Source: CAYRNR01 sp964425605 (GTDB lineage: Bacteria > Myxococcota_A > UBA796 > UBA9615 > CAYRNR01). Taken from it: 64,000 nt of DNA. The stretch lies in contig CAYRNR010000026.1 in the NCBI GenBank assembly GCA_964425605.1, forward strand, positions 1 through 64,000, in the 5' to 3' direction. The position numbers and the translations under genes were made by a program. Under the pieces are notes generated by a model. The model saw only the letters and a program-made list of their open reading frames with translations, had not been told where the DNA came from and ran no database searches. This document shows, piece by piece, positions 9,878 through 18,200 of this stretch. The stretch's first letter is position 1, and every line of letters starts with the position of its first letter.

Positions 9878-11631
9878 GCCGAGCGGCCCCGATCCTGCTG
9901 CTGGTGTTGCTGGCGCCGGCGCTGCTGTGGGCCGACGCGGCCGGGGCCGCCACCGCAGCGGCGCGGCTGGACAGCCGCAAGGCCACGGTGGGATCCGCCG
10001 TGACGATGACGATCACGGTCAGCGGCGCGCGGCGCGTGGGCCGCACGCACATGCCCGACCTCTCCGCCTTCGACGTGGTGCCGGGCCCCACGCAGATGCG
10101 CTCGCGCTCGGTCAACGGGCGGGCCACGCAGCAGATCGTGCTGACCTACTACCTGTACCCCAAGGAGGCCGGCAGCTTCACCATCGACTCCATCGGCGTG
10201 GAGGCGGGCGGCAGCACCCTGTGGACCACGCCGCTGGCGGTGGACGTGGGGGAAGCCCAGGCCTCCACCGGGCCGGTGGCCGACCACTTCGTCGACGCCT
10301 GGGTGGAGCCGGACGAGGTCTACGCCGGGCAGCTCGTCACGTACCACCTGCAGTTCGGCTTCGCCTCGTCGGTCAACAACCCCGAGGTCGTCTACCCGGA
10401 CTGGGGCGGTCTGCTCAAGGAGGCGGCCATCGAGCCCGAGCTCACCGACGCCTACCAGGTGATCGACGGCCGCACGTTCCACGTGGTCCAGTGGCGCATC
10501 CCCCTGTTCACCCTGAGGCCGGGCAGCTACGAGATCGGCGAGGCCGAGCTGAAGTTCGACCAGGTGGTGGGGGTGAGCCGCCGAACGCGGCCCCTGTTCA
10601 ACGACCCGCTGTTCGAGCAGCTGTTCTCCACCGCCCAGCTGCGGCCAGTCCACCTCAAGACCGAGCCGCTGACCGTGGAGGTGCGGCCGCTGCCCGACGT
10701 GGGCAAGCCCGAGGGTTACACCGGGCTGGTGGGCACCGCGCGGCTGCTCGGGGATCTGTCGCGCAACCGCTGCGAGCTGGGCGAGTCGGTGTCGTTGACC
10801 CTGGTGCTCACCGGGCACGGCAACCTCTCCGACGCCGACCTGGAGATCGAGGCCCCCGAGGGGCTCAAGGTGTACGCGGAGGATCCGGTCCAGGAGATCT
10901 CCTGGGGCCAGGATGGGCCGCTGGGCAGGATCTCGCGCCGGTTCGATCTGGTGCCGCAGGTGGCCGGCGAGGCCCTGCTCCCCGAGATCGAGCTGGGCTA
11001 CTTCGACCCCGTGCGGGGAGGCTACCGAACCACCTCGGCGGGCCCGTTCAACATCAGCGTGGACCCCGGCGAGGAGCAGGCCCACGGCGCCCACAGCGCC
11101 GACCTGCTGGTGGACGAGCGCGCCATCGAGCTGCTCAACGCCGAACCCTACCCCGTGGCGCTGCGCGGCGGTTCGAAGCGGCAGGGGACCTGGCCGAGGT
11201 TCGCGCTGACGGGGCTGCTGCTCGTGCTGCCCCTGGGCGCGTTCGGGGCCTGCGCCGCGATCCGCCAGCGACGGCGACGGCTCGCCGATCCCGAGCTGCT
11301 GCGTCGCCAGAGGGCGCGCCGGAAGGCCCTGGACAGCCTCGACGCCGCTCGATCCCTGGACCCCGATCGCGTGGCCTGCGCCGCGGCCGCCGAGGAGGCC
11401 CTTCGCACCTTCCTGCACGAGCGCGTCGGCATCGCCACCGGTGCGCTGAGCCCCGAGGAGCTGGGCGACGCGGTGGAGCAGGCGGGCGCCGAGCTCGCTG
11501 CGCCGCAGGTGGAGACCTGGATGCGCTCGGTGGCCGCGGTGCGCTACGCCGGCCGCACCGAGCCGACGTCGGACGAGCTGCTGCAGCGCGGCTGCGCGCT
11601 GATCGAGGCGCTGTCGGAGGAGTTCGAGTGA
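9874..11631 (+). CDS. batD: BatD-like extracytoplasmic protein
   Basis: This 585-residue protein begins at a GTG preceded by AAGGAGAAGG, overlapping the previous stop by 4 bases. A signal peptide (LLLVLLAPALLWADAAGA) leads into tandem beta-sandwich domains with the BatD-typical KATVGSAVTMTITVSG, FDVVPGPTQMRSRSVNGR and VTYHLQFGF segments. A C-terminal transmembrane helix (LTGLLLVLPLGAFGACAAI, about residues 443-462) is followed by a cytosolic helical tail. BatD proteins are membrane partners of BatA-C; their exact role is unproved. Start choice is supported by the ribosome site. Confidence 0.87.
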   Translation: MSRAAPILLLVLLAPALLWADAAGAATAAARLDSRKATVGSAVTMTITVSGARRVGRTHMPDLSAFDVVPGPTQMRSRSVNGRATQQIVLTYYLYPKEAGSFTIDSIGVEAGGSTLWTTPLAVDVGEAQASTGPVADHFVDAWVEPDEVYAGQLVTYHLQFGFASSVNNPEVVYPDWGGLLKEAAIEPELTDAYQVIDGRTFHVVQWRIPLFTLRPGSYEIGEAELKFDQVVGVSRRTRPLFNDPLFEQLFSTAQLRPVHLKTEPLTVEVRPLPDVGKPEGYTGLVGTARLLGDLSRNRCELGESVSLTLVLTGHGNLSDADLEIEAPEGLKVYAEDPVQEISWGQDGPLGRISRRFDLVPQVAGEALLPEIELGYFDPVRGGYRTTSAGPFNISVDPGEEQAHGAHSADLLVDERAIELLNAEPYPVALRGGSKRQGTWPRFALTGLLLVLPLGAFGACAAIRQRRRRLADPELLRRQRARRKALDSLDAARSLDPDRVACAAAAEEALRTFLHERVGIATGALSPEELGDAVEQAGAELAAPQVETWMRSVAAVRYAGRTEPTSDELLQRGCALIEALSEEFE

Positions 11632-12413
11632 GGGCCCTGGCGCTGGCGCTGTGCCTCGCGTGGCCCTCGATCTCGAGCGCCGACGAGCTGCTGTTCGACG
11701 CCTGCAACATCCTGTACCAGGCCTCGAGCTACGCCGAGGCCGCGGGGTGCTACGAGTCCCTGGTGGACGACGGAATCCACAACGGACCGGTGCACCACAA
11801 CCTCGGCAACGCCCTGCTGCACCTGGACCGCCACGGCGAGGCCATCTACCACTACCGCCAGGCCCAGGTGTTCCAGCCGCGCAACAGCGAGCTGCGGTCG
11901 CACCTGGCCAAGGCCCGCGCCGCCGCCGAGGTGGGCGAGCCCGATCCCAGGCGCACCGCGGTCAGCCAGCTGTTGTTCTTCCACGACAGCCTGTCGCCGG
12001 GGGAGCTCTGGGCGACCACGGCCGCGCTGAACCTCGTGCTGTGGACCCTGCTGTGCATCCGCCTGTTCCGCCGCGGCGAGATCCTTACGTGGAGCGCCGG
12101 TGTGTTCGCGGCGGCCACGCTGCTGTTCGGCGTCGCCGCCGCGCACAAGCACGTGCAGCTGGTCACCCAGCCCTCGGCGGTGGTGGTGACCGGCACCGCC
12201 ACGGGCCGCTCGGGCATGGACCGCGCGGCGTCGGAGATGTTCCGGCTGCCCGAGGGGGTCGAGGTCACCGTCCTGGCCCGGCTCGACCGATGGTGCGAGG
12301 TCGAGCTGGCGAACGGCACCCGGGGCTGGGTGGAGACCCCGTCTCTGGGCGTGATCGAATACGGATGGCTTGGCCGCGTCGGTAACAGTCGTGATATACA
12401 CCCCGAACGTTAG
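11628..12413 (+). CDS. batE: BatE-like TPR and SH3-like protein
   Basis: The 261-residue product begins at a GTG overlapping the BatD stop. It has a short signal peptide ending near SISSADE, two or three TPR-like repeats (FDACNILYQASSYAEAAGCY; NLGNALLHLDRHGEAIYHY), two transmembrane helices around residues 124-169, and a C-terminal SH3-like domain (VVTGTATGRSGMDRAASEMF; VTVLARLDRWCEVELANG). This combination matches BatE in other Bat operons. It is the last overlapping gene of the operon; a new promoter lies at its 3' end. Confidence 0.82.
   Translation: MRALALALCLAWPSISSADELLFDACNILYQASSYAEAAGCYESLVDDGIHNGPVHHNLGNALLHLDRHGEAIYHYRQAQVFQPRNSELRSHLAKARAAAEVGEPDPRRTAVSQLLFFHDSLSPGELWATTAALNLVLWTLLCIRLFRRGEILTWSAGVFAAATLLFGVAAAHKHVQLVTQPSAVVVTGTATGRSGMDRAASEMFRLPEGVEVTVLARLDRWCEVELANGTRGWVETPSLGVIEYGWLGRVGNSRDIHPER
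12370..12398 (+). promoter_or_regulatory. Probable promoter for the acidic secreted protein
   Basis: TTGGCC (12370-12375), a 17-bp spacer and GATATA (12393-12398) sit inside the end of the batE-like gene. The following gene starts 35 bp downstream with a strong GGGAGGAGAG ribosome site. A similar TTGGCC -35 occurs before the FadL-like gene at 51.5 kb. Confidence 0.45.
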
Positions 12414-12432
12414 CTCGGGAGGAGAGGTCCAT

Positions 12433-13107
12433 ATGCGTACACGCGCTTGGTTGTTCACCGTCGTTGCTGTCGTGGTCGTCGCGATCGCGATGCCTGCCAT
12501 GGCCCTGAAGATCGACAAGGCGCTCAAGAAGCTGCCCGACGCCGATCGCCAGATGATCACCGCGCTGATGGTGTTCATGGACGAGGACGAGATCGAGGCC
12601 TACTTCGAGCTCGAGGACTCCGCCGCCAGGGAGACCTACCTCCAGGAGACCGGCTACTTCCGCAAGTGGGAGATGATCCGCGAGGACTATCGCCCCCACG
12701 TGCTGCGCCGCGAGGTCGTCGAGGGCATGAACCGCGACGAGCTGTGGATGACATGGGGCCGGCCGGTGCAGATCCGCCAGACCTTCTACGAGAAGGCCTA
12801 CGTGGACATCTTCACCTTCTTCTTCTACGAGGACCGCAAGGGCGTCGCCATCCCCACCCCCGATCGCGACGACCCCAAGTCCTACAACCGGCCCCAGTGG
12901 GAGATGAACGTGTACTTCCACAACGGCCGCGTGGTCCAGATCCTCGAGCAGGGCGAGCTGTTCAGCCCCCAGGAGCTGTCCGACAACCACGCCGTGCTGC
13001 CCGACGCCCTCGAGCCGCCGCCCGAGGCCGCGCTGGAGGAGGAAGAGGAGGCTGCCGAGGGTGAAGAGGGCAGTGAAGAGGCGACCGAGGAAGAGGCCGC
13101 CGAGTAG
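12433..13107 (+). CDS. Secreted protein of unknown function with acidic tail
   Basis: I do not recognise a characterised family. The 224-residue protein has a signal peptide (MRTRAWLFTVVAVVVVAIAM, cleavage likely near AMA-L), a helical first half (KIDKALKKLPDADRQMI) and a central segment with many aromatic and charged residues (FTFFFYEDRKGV; RPQWEMNVYFHNGRVVQI). That segment loosely resembles the GWxTD-type secreted proteins of the same phyla. The last 35 residues are almost entirely Glu with Ala and Gly, encoded by GAGGAG/GAAGAG codons. The start is fixed by a GGGAGGAG ribosome site. Its own promoter lies at 12370-12398 and the next gene is convergent. Confidence 0.7.
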   Translation: MRTRAWLFTVVAVVVVAIAMPAMALKIDKALKKLPDADRQMITALMVFMDEDEIEAYFELEDSAARETYLQETGYFRKWEMIREDYRPHVLRREVVEGMNRDELWMTWGRPVQIRQTFYEKAYVDIFTFFFYEDRKGVAIPTPDRDDPKSYNRPQWEMNVYFHNGRVVQILEQGELFSPQELSDNHAVLPDALEPPPEAALEEEEEAAEGEEGSEEATEEEAAE

Positions 13108-13122
13108 CCGAAGCTCCCGCGT

Positions 13123-13758
13123 CTACCGATCCAGCACCGCTTCCAGTGAACGCATGATGGCCTCTTCCTGGGCCACCAGACCGCCGGTCCACCGCGCCTT
13201 GATCACCACGCACCACTCGTAGCCCCGCCCCACGTAGGCGTCCTTCATGATCGCCTCCTCGGAGGGAGACAGATCCACGTCCGGGCGCTCACCGACCAGC
13301 AGGAAGGCGGCCGGGGCGCTGCTGCGATCCACCCCGTAACGCTGCCCCACGATCAAGAAGCGATCGCGCAACACGGGGAAGTTGACGCCGCGAGCCGCGG
13401 TGAGGCTGTCGTTGACGTCCGCGGCGCGCGAGGCCACGCCGACCGCCATGACCTGCAGGCCCTGGCCCCAGGCCTCGTACTTGCGCTGCAGGCGGGCCAG
13501 CATCTCCAGCTCGGCCGCGGTGTCGGCGGAGCTGTCGAAGAACACCAGCAGGACCGCGTCCTTGGGCTTCTCGGGCGACACGCCCAGGAACTGCCCCAGG
13601 GCCGGCGTGTTGGTCTCGGCCACCTTGCGGGCCACGTCCTCGTTGTACGAGTACAGCATCAACGCCGGGGCCTCGTCCCCCACGTCGAGCATCCCCTGCG
13701 CTGCCGCGGCCATGGGCATGGCCAGCAACAGCGCCAGAAGCGCGAACCAGCGTGCCAT
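13123..13758 (-). CDS. Exported thioredoxin-fold protein lacking the CxxC motif
   Basis: The 211-residue protein has a signal peptide (MARWFALLALLLAMPMAAAA) and a redoxin/AhpC-like domain: GDEAPALMLYSYNED, then VLLVFFDSSADTAAELEM where redoxins have a strand followed by WCxxC, and LQVMAVGVASR after it. Ser and Ala occupy the positions of the redox cysteines, and the only Cys of the mature part lies near the C-terminus (YEWCVVIKA). It is therefore unlikely to be a disulfide reductase. The start has AGGAG nine bases upstream. It lies 11 bp downstream of the PP2C gene on the same strand and is probably cotranscribed. Confidence 0.75.
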   Translation of the reverse strand: MARWFALLALLLAMPMAAAAQGMLDVGDEAPALMLYSYNEDVARKVAETNTPALGQFLGVSPEKPKDAVLLVFFDSSADTAAELEMLARLQRKYEAWGQGLQVMAVGVASRAADVNDSLTAARGVNFPVLRDRFLIVGQRYGVDRSSAPAAFLLVGERPDVDLSPSEEAIMKDAYVGRGYEWCVVIKARWTGGLVAQEEAIMRSLEAVLDR

Positions 13759-13769
13759 CGTCGATACTC

Positions 13770-14618
13770 CTAGAGTGTGACCACCAGGCAAGTGATGTTG
13801 TCCTTGCCGCCGGCGTCGTTGGCGCGATCCACCAGGGTCTCGCAGATGATGTCCGGATCAGGGGTGCTGACGAGGATCTGCTGGATCTCCTCGTCGGGCA
13901 GCTCGCTCCACAGCCCGTCCGAGCACAGCAACAGGGCGTCGCCCTCCATCAACGGCATGTGGAAGACGTCTATCTCCACGTCGTCCGTGGAGCCCACGGA
14001 TCGCACCAGGATGTTGCCCGAAGGGTGGGTCCTCGCCTGCTCGCGCGTGAGCTCACCCATCTGCACCAGGTAGGCCACCAGCGAGTGGTCGCGGGTGACC
14101 TGCTCGAGCTTGCCCTCGCGCAGCAGGTAGGCGCGGGAGTCCCCCACGTTGGCGAAGAAGGCCTCGCTCCCCTGGTAGACCAGCGTGGTCGTCAGGGTCG
14201 TGCCCATGTTGCTCTCGTTGTCCCGGCCGCAGTCGAGCACGGAGCGGTTGGCGCGCTGGAAGGCGTTGCGCACCAGCCGCTTGAGGCTGGCCACGTCGCG
14301 CTTCTTGGTCCGCTTGCAGCGCTTGAACGATTCCTTGAACAGGGTCTCGATGGCCAGCGAGGACGCTACCTCGCCACGATCGTGACCGCCCATGCCGTCG
14401 GCCACGGCATAGAGCTGGAGGTCCATGCCGACCTCCTCGAAGCGCCACGAATCCTCGTTGAGCTCGCGAATGCGGCCCTCGTGGGTGCGCGCAGCGGCGC
14501 GCAGCTCACGCTGGACAGGCATGGCGGGGACCGTCTCTTCGGAGGCGCCGCTAACAGAGGCCATGCGGTCGGTGTCGGGCAGCTGCTCTTCGGTCTGCTC
14601 GGTGGACTTGCGACTCAT
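13770..14618 (-). CDS. PP2C-family protein serine/threonine phosphatase
   Basis: This 282-residue metal-dependent phosphatase carries the PP2C motifs in order: RELNEDS, YAVADGMGGHDRGEVAS, GTTLTTTLVYQG, ANVGDSRAYLL, LLLCSDGLWSEL and GGKDNITCLVV. The Asp residues of DGMGG, SDGLW and GKDN would bind the two catalytic metals. About 40 residues precede the domain and look disordered. No membrane helix is present. The chosen ATG has GGAGA eight bases upstream. Such enzymes usually counteract Hanks-type kinases and often share targets with FHA-domain proteins; an FHA-containing regulator lies 1.3 kb away. Confidence 0.93.
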   Translation of the reverse strand: MSRKSTEQTEEQLPDTDRMASVSGASEETVPAMPVQRELRAAARTHEGRIRELNEDSWRFEEVGMDLQLYAVADGMGGHDRGEVASSLAIETLFKESFKRCKRTKKRDVASLKRLVRNAFQRANRSVLDCGRDNESNMGTTLTTTLVYQGSEAFFANVGDSRAYLLREGKLEQVTRDHSLVAYLVQMGELTREQARTHPSGNILVRSVGSTDDVEIDVFHMPLMEGDALLLCSDGLWSELPDEEIQQILVSTPDPDIICETLVDRANDAGGKDNITCLVVTL

Positions 14619-14675
14619 CGTTCTCCAAGGACCCGTGGTCCGGGCACACCCCGGCCACTGATCAGGGGAAAGCCT

Positions 14676-14705
14676 ATGATCCCGGATAGAGGCGGTCCAG
14701 TGCAA
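14676..14705 (-). promoter_or_regulatory. Possible promoter of the PP2C-redoxin pair
   Basis: On the minus strand TTGCAC (14700-14705) and GATCAT (14676-14681) are separated by 18 bp, about 60 bp upstream of the PP2C start in the 180-bp divergent region shared with tgt. The match is moderate and competes with no clearer candidate. Confidence 0.35.
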
Positions 14706-14743
14706 GCGGGTGCCCCGGATTGTGTCCCGCAGCACGGCTCGCT

Positions 14744-14761
14744 GGCCCCCTCCTGGGGGCC
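14744..14761 (+). other. GC-rich hairpin in the tgt leader
   Basis: GGCCCCC and GGGGGCC are perfect 7-bp arms around a TCCT loop, ending 37 bp before the tgt start codon. It would fold in the RNA leader or mark the region as a site of strong secondary structure. Nothing in it matches a known preQ1 riboswitch, so I assign no regulatory role. Confidence 0.4.
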
Positions 14762-14798
14762 GCTGCTACTCTTGCCCGGGACCAGCGAGGTGACACCC

Positions 14799-15908
14799 AT
14801 GCAGCAGTTCGGGTTCGAGGTGACCGCCGTGGACGGCCAGGCCCGCCGGGGGCGGCTGCGGCTGCCCCACGGCACCGTGGAGACCCCGGTGTTCATGCCC
14901 GTGGGGACCCACGCCGCGCTGCGCGCCGCCACCCCCGAGCAGGTCGTGGCCACGGGCAGCCAGATCGTGCTGGCCAACACCTACCACCTCTCCATCCGCC
15001 CGGGTGAGTCGCTGGTGGCCAAGGCCGGCGGCCTGCACCGCTTCATGAACATGCCGCTGCCCATCCTCACCGACTCCGGCGGCTTCCAGGTGTTCTCGCT
15101 GCCGGGCAAGCAGGTGTCCGAGGAGGGGGTGCGCTTCGCCTACGAGAAGGGCGGCAAGCGCGTGTTCCTGTCCCCGGAGCGGGCCACCCAGATCCAGCAG
15201 GACCTCGGCGCCGACATCTTCATGGCCTTCGACGAGTGCCTGCCCCACCCGTGCAAGCGCGGGTACGCAGAGGTGAGCGTGGACCGCACGACCCGCTGGG
15301 CCGAGCGCTGCGCCAAGGCCTGGACGAGGCGCGAGGACCAGGCCCTGTTCGGCATCGTCCAGGGCGGCATGTGGAAGGACCTGCGCGAGCGCAGCGCCGA
15401 GGCGCTGGTGGATCTGGACTTCCCCGGGTACGCGGTGGGCGGGCTGTCCGTGGGCGAGGGCCGCGAGGAGATGGAGCGGGTCCTCGACTTCACCACCCCG
15501 TCGCTGCCCCACGACAAGCCACGCTACCTCATGGGCGTGGGGCTGGCCGAGGACCTGTTCGCCGGGGTGGCCCGCGGCATCGACATGTTCGACTGCGTCA
15601 TCCCCACGCGCCACGCGCGCGGCGCGCTGCTGTACACCTTCCAGGGCAAGATGCGCATCACCCACCGGCGCTACCGGCGCGACATGTACCCCGTGGACAC
15701 CACCTGCGGCTGCGCCTGCTGCACCGGCTACTCACGCGCCTACCTGCATCACCTGTTCGACGCGGGCGAGGTGCTGGGCACCACCCTGGCGGTGATCCAC
15801 AACCTGACCTTCCTGGCCCAGCTCATGGCGCGCATACGCGAGGCCATCGAGGCGGGCAGGTTGGCCGAGTACGAGACGGAGTTCATGGCGAGCTACGGCC
15901 ATTCCTGA
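14799..15908 (+). CDS. tgt: tRNA-guanine transglycosylase (queuosine pathway)
   Basis: This 369-residue enzyme exchanges guanine 34 of His, Asp, Asn and Tyr tRNAs for preQ1 on the way to queuosine. Family landmarks are RRGRLRLPHGTVETPVFMPV, IVLANTYHLSIRPG, ILTDSGGFQVFSL with the catalytic Asp, GIVQGGMWKDLR, and the zinc site CGCACCTGYSRAYLHHLF. The length fits the bacterial enzyme (about 370-380). The leader contains a GC-rich hairpin. A FHA-type transcription regulator follows after 13 bp; that pairing is not a known functional link. Confidence 0.96.
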   Translation: MQQFGFEVTAVDGQARRGRLRLPHGTVETPVFMPVGTHAALRAATPEQVVATGSQIVLANTYHLSIRPGESLVAKAGGLHRFMNMPLPILTDSGGFQVFSLPGKQVSEEGVRFAYEKGGKRVFLSPERATQIQQDLGADIFMAFDECLPHPCKRGYAEVSVDRTTRWAERCAKAWTRREDQALFGIVQGGMWKDLRERSAEALVDLDFPGYAVGGLSVGEGREEMERVLDFTTPSLPHDKPRYLMGVGLAEDLFAGVARGIDMFDCVIPTRHARGALLYTFQGKMRITHRRYRRDMYPVDTTCGCACCTGYSRAYLHHLFDAGEVLGTTLAVIHNLTFLAQLMARIREAIEAGRLAEYETEFMASYGHS

Positions 15909-15921
15909 GTAGGGGGAGACG

Positions 15922-17556
15922 ATGATCCCGATGCTGGAGTTCGAGCGGGACGGCCAGACCCGCTTCCGGGTGCGCCTGAGCCGCAGCGAGACGCAGGTGG
16001 GCCGGGGCGAGCGCTGCGACGTGACCCTGCCCGAGGACCACATCTCCCGGGTGCACTTCGTGGTCCGCCGCGAGGGAGACCAGTTCTCGCTGATGGATCG
16101 ATCCCGCAACGGCACCCTGGTCAACGGCGTCCCCGTGGAGCAGGGGCCGCTGCTCCCCGGCGACCGGATCGAGGTCCCGCCGTGGCACATCGGCTTCGTG
16201 ATGCGCCAGGGCGACGTCCGATCCGCCACCGTGGTGCGCGAGCTCGTCAGCCCCCTGCCGGTGGTCTCCACCTCGCCGGGGAGCGGGCGCGTGCTGGTGG
16301 AGACGGGCGAGCTGTGCGTCCGCGAGGGGCTGGCCAGCGGCGAGCGCTACGTGATCCGCAAGCCCGAGGTGCGGGTGGGCAGCGATCCCACCTGTGACTG
16401 GGTGCTGCCCGGCGACGTGGCGCCCCACCACTTCACCGTCAAGCTGGACTCGGGCGGATTCGTGCTGCGCGACGGCGGCTCGTCCGAGGGCACCTACGTG
16501 GACGGCGCCTCGGTCAGCGGCGAGGTGCGCCTGGGCGAGGGCGCCCAGGTCCGCGCCGGGGAGGCCCTGGTGGAGCTGCTGGGTTCCACGGCCGAGGACC
16601 CGATCCGCCCCATGGAGGGGGATCGCCTCGGGGATCTGGTCGGCCGCAGCGAGCCCATGCGCAGGCTGTTCAACCTCATCCGCCGCGTCGCCCCCCACTC
16701 CGTGCCCGTGCTGGTCATGGGGGAGAGCGGCACCGGCAAGGAGCTCGTCGCCCGCGCGCTGCACGAACACAGCGCCCGCGCCGCGGGTCCCTTCGTCGCG
16801 GTCAACTGCGGCGCCATCTCCCGCGATCTGGTGGAGTCCGAGCTGTTCGGTCACGTCAAGGGCGCCTTCACCGGCGCCACGTCCAACCGCGCCGGCGCCT
16901 TTCGCGAGGCCCACGGGGGCACCCTGTTCCTCGACGAGATCGGCGATCTGGCCCTGGAGAGCCAGGTCCGCTTCCTGCGCGTGCTCGAGACCTCGCAGGT
17001 CCGGCCCGTGGGCGCCGATCGCGAGCAGGACGTGGACGTGCGCATCGTCGCGGCCACCCACCGCAACCTCCCCGCCGAGGTGGACAAGGGCACCTTCCGC
17101 GAGGACCTGTACTTCCGCCTCGGCGTCATGGCCGTGCTCGTGCCGTCGTTGCGCGAGCGCCCCGAAGACATCGCCCTGCTCGCGCAACACTTCATCGACA
17201 CGATGGTCGATCGTCCCCTGCGCCTGAGCCCCGACGCCCTGGACCGCCTCGTCGGCCACCCCTGGCGCGGCAACGTCCGCGCGCTGCGCAACTGCCTGCT
17301 GCGCGCCGCGCTGCTGGCCGAGGGCGAGGTCCTCGAGGCGCGCGACATCCACTTCGACGCCGTACCCATGACCGGCGCGGATCCGCTGATGGCCCTGCGC
17401 CAGGACGAGGTCGCCGGTCTGCTCGAGCAGGTGGAGCGCGACACCATCCACCGCGCCATGGAGGCCTGCCACAGCAAGAAGGCGGCCGCCGCCAAGATGC
17501 TGGGCATCGCCAAGTCCACGCTGCACGCGAAACTCAAGAAATACGAGATGGACTGA
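15922..17556 (+). CDS. Sigma-54-dependent activator with two FHA domains
   Basis: The 544-residue regulator has FHA domain 1 (TQVGRGERCD, ISRVHFVV, RNGTLVNG, residues about 20-75) and a second FHA domain (VRVGSDPTCDW, HHFTVKL, EGTYVDG, about 145-215) in place of a response-regulator receiver. The central AAA+ domain has Walker A GESGTGKE, an intact GAFTGA loop (KGAFTGATSNR) that contacts sigma-54, and Walker B GGTLFLDEIGDL. A Fis-type helix-turn-helix ends the protein (KKAAAAKMLGIAKSTLHAKL). FHA domains bind phosphothreonine, so activity is probably controlled by a Ser/Thr kinase. A consensus sigma-54 promoter lies at 36.7 kb. Confidence 0.93.
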   Translation: MIPMLEFERDGQTRFRVRLSRSETQVGRGERCDVTLPEDHISRVHFVVRREGDQFSLMDRSRNGTLVNGVPVEQGPLLPGDRIEVPPWHIGFVMRQGDVRSATVVRELVSPLPVVSTSPGSGRVLVETGELCVREGLASGERYVIRKPEVRVGSDPTCDWVLPGDVAPHHFTVKLDSGGFVLRDGGSSEGTYVDGASVSGEVRLGEGAQVRAGEALVELLGSTAEDPIRPMEGDRLGDLVGRSEPMRRLFNLIRRVAPHSVPVLVMGESGTGKELVARALHEHSARAAGPFVAVNCGAISRDLVESELFGHVKGAFTGATSNRAGAFREAHGGTLFLDEIGDLALESQVRFLRVLETSQVRPVGADREQDVDVRIVAATHRNLPAEVDKGTFREDLYFRLGVMAVLVPSLRERPEDIALLAQHFIDTMVDRPLRLSPDALDRLVGHPWRGNVRALRNCLLRAALLAEGEVLEARDIHFDAVPMTGADPLMALRQDEVAGLLEQVERDTIHRAMEACHSKKAAAAKMLGIAKSTLHAKLKKYEMD

Positions 17557-17558
17557 GC

Positions 17559-17589
17559 CCGGGGAGAACTGGACGAACCCCCTCCCCGG
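17559..17589 (+). other. Hairpin after the FHA-activator gene
   Basis: CCGGGGAG (17559-17566) and CTCCCCGG (17582-17589) are perfect 8-bp arms around a 15-base loop, starting 3 bp after the stop codon. The downstream sequence has only a short T-containing stretch (TCTTTCC), so it could be a weak terminator or an RNA-stabilising stem. Confidence 0.35.
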
Positions 17590-17605
17590 CTGTAGAGGTC
17601 TTTCC

Positions 17606-18196
17606 ATGGACGAGCCCTTCAATCCGCTCAGCGGACTGTTCATCGCCCAGGCGGCGCGGCCCGAGCACCTGCGGCCGCTGAACCTGCGGGCGCTGTCGCC
17701 GGCGCAGCGGGCGCTGCTGGTGATCGACGGGACGGTGACGAAGTTCCTCGAGGCGTTCACCATGGAGCGCATCGAGATCGTGCACCTGGGCCAGGAGTTG
17801 CGCACGGCCGAGCGCGACGACGCGTGGCTGGGCCTGTCGGCGGGGGACCGGGTCATCGACCGCGAGGTGCTGCTGCGCGGCGCGTGGTCGCGGACGATCT
17901 ACGCGTACGCCCCGTCGCGCATCCTGCCGGGGCGCCTGCCCGAGGAGGCCCAGCGCAAGCTCGAGGGCGGCTCCGAGGGGCTGGGGCGCATCCTGCTGCA
18001 GAGCCAGCTGGAGACCCGGCGCGAGGTGCTGTGGTGTGGTCGCGAGACGTGCACTGGGCTGCCCTCGCCGATCCGCGGCCTCGACGGCCAGGACTTCATC
18101 GTGCGCACGTACCGCATCCTCACCGGGGGCCAGCCGCTGATGCGGATCACCGAGAAGTTCCCCGCGACCATCGAGCACGCCCTGTTCCAGGAGTGA
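17606..18196 (+). CDS. Chorismate pyruvate-lyase-like protein (DUF98/Rv2949c type)
   Basis: The 196-residue protein resembles the chorismate-lyase superfamily member DUF98, whose Mycobacterium example Rv2949c makes 4-hydroxybenzoate and pyruvate from chorismate. Family-like segments are RALLVIDGTVTKFLEAF, DRVIDREVLLRG and the C-terminal RTYRILTGGQPLMRITEKFP, with the Glu of ITEKFP expected in the active site. It is cytosolic with no signal peptide. A phenylacetate-CoA-ligase-like gene starts 4 bp after its stop, suggesting the aromatic acid is activated or further processed there. Product identity is inferred, not shown. Confidence 0.7.
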   Translation: MDEPFNPLSGLFIAQAARPEHLRPLNLRALSPAQRALLVIDGTVTKFLEAFTMERIEIVHLGQELRTAERDDAWLGLSAGDRVIDREVLLRGAWSRTIYAYAPSRILPGRLPEEAQRKLEGGSEGLGRILLQSQLETRREVLWCGRETCTGLPSPIRGLDGQDFIVRTYRILTGGQPLMRITEKFPATIEHALFQE

Positions 18197-18200
18197 CCTC

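Noticed and set aside
14744..14761. preQ1 riboswitch upstream of tgt
   Set aside because: The 18-base hairpin is far too GC-rich and lacks the A-rich pseudoknot tail of the preQ1 class.
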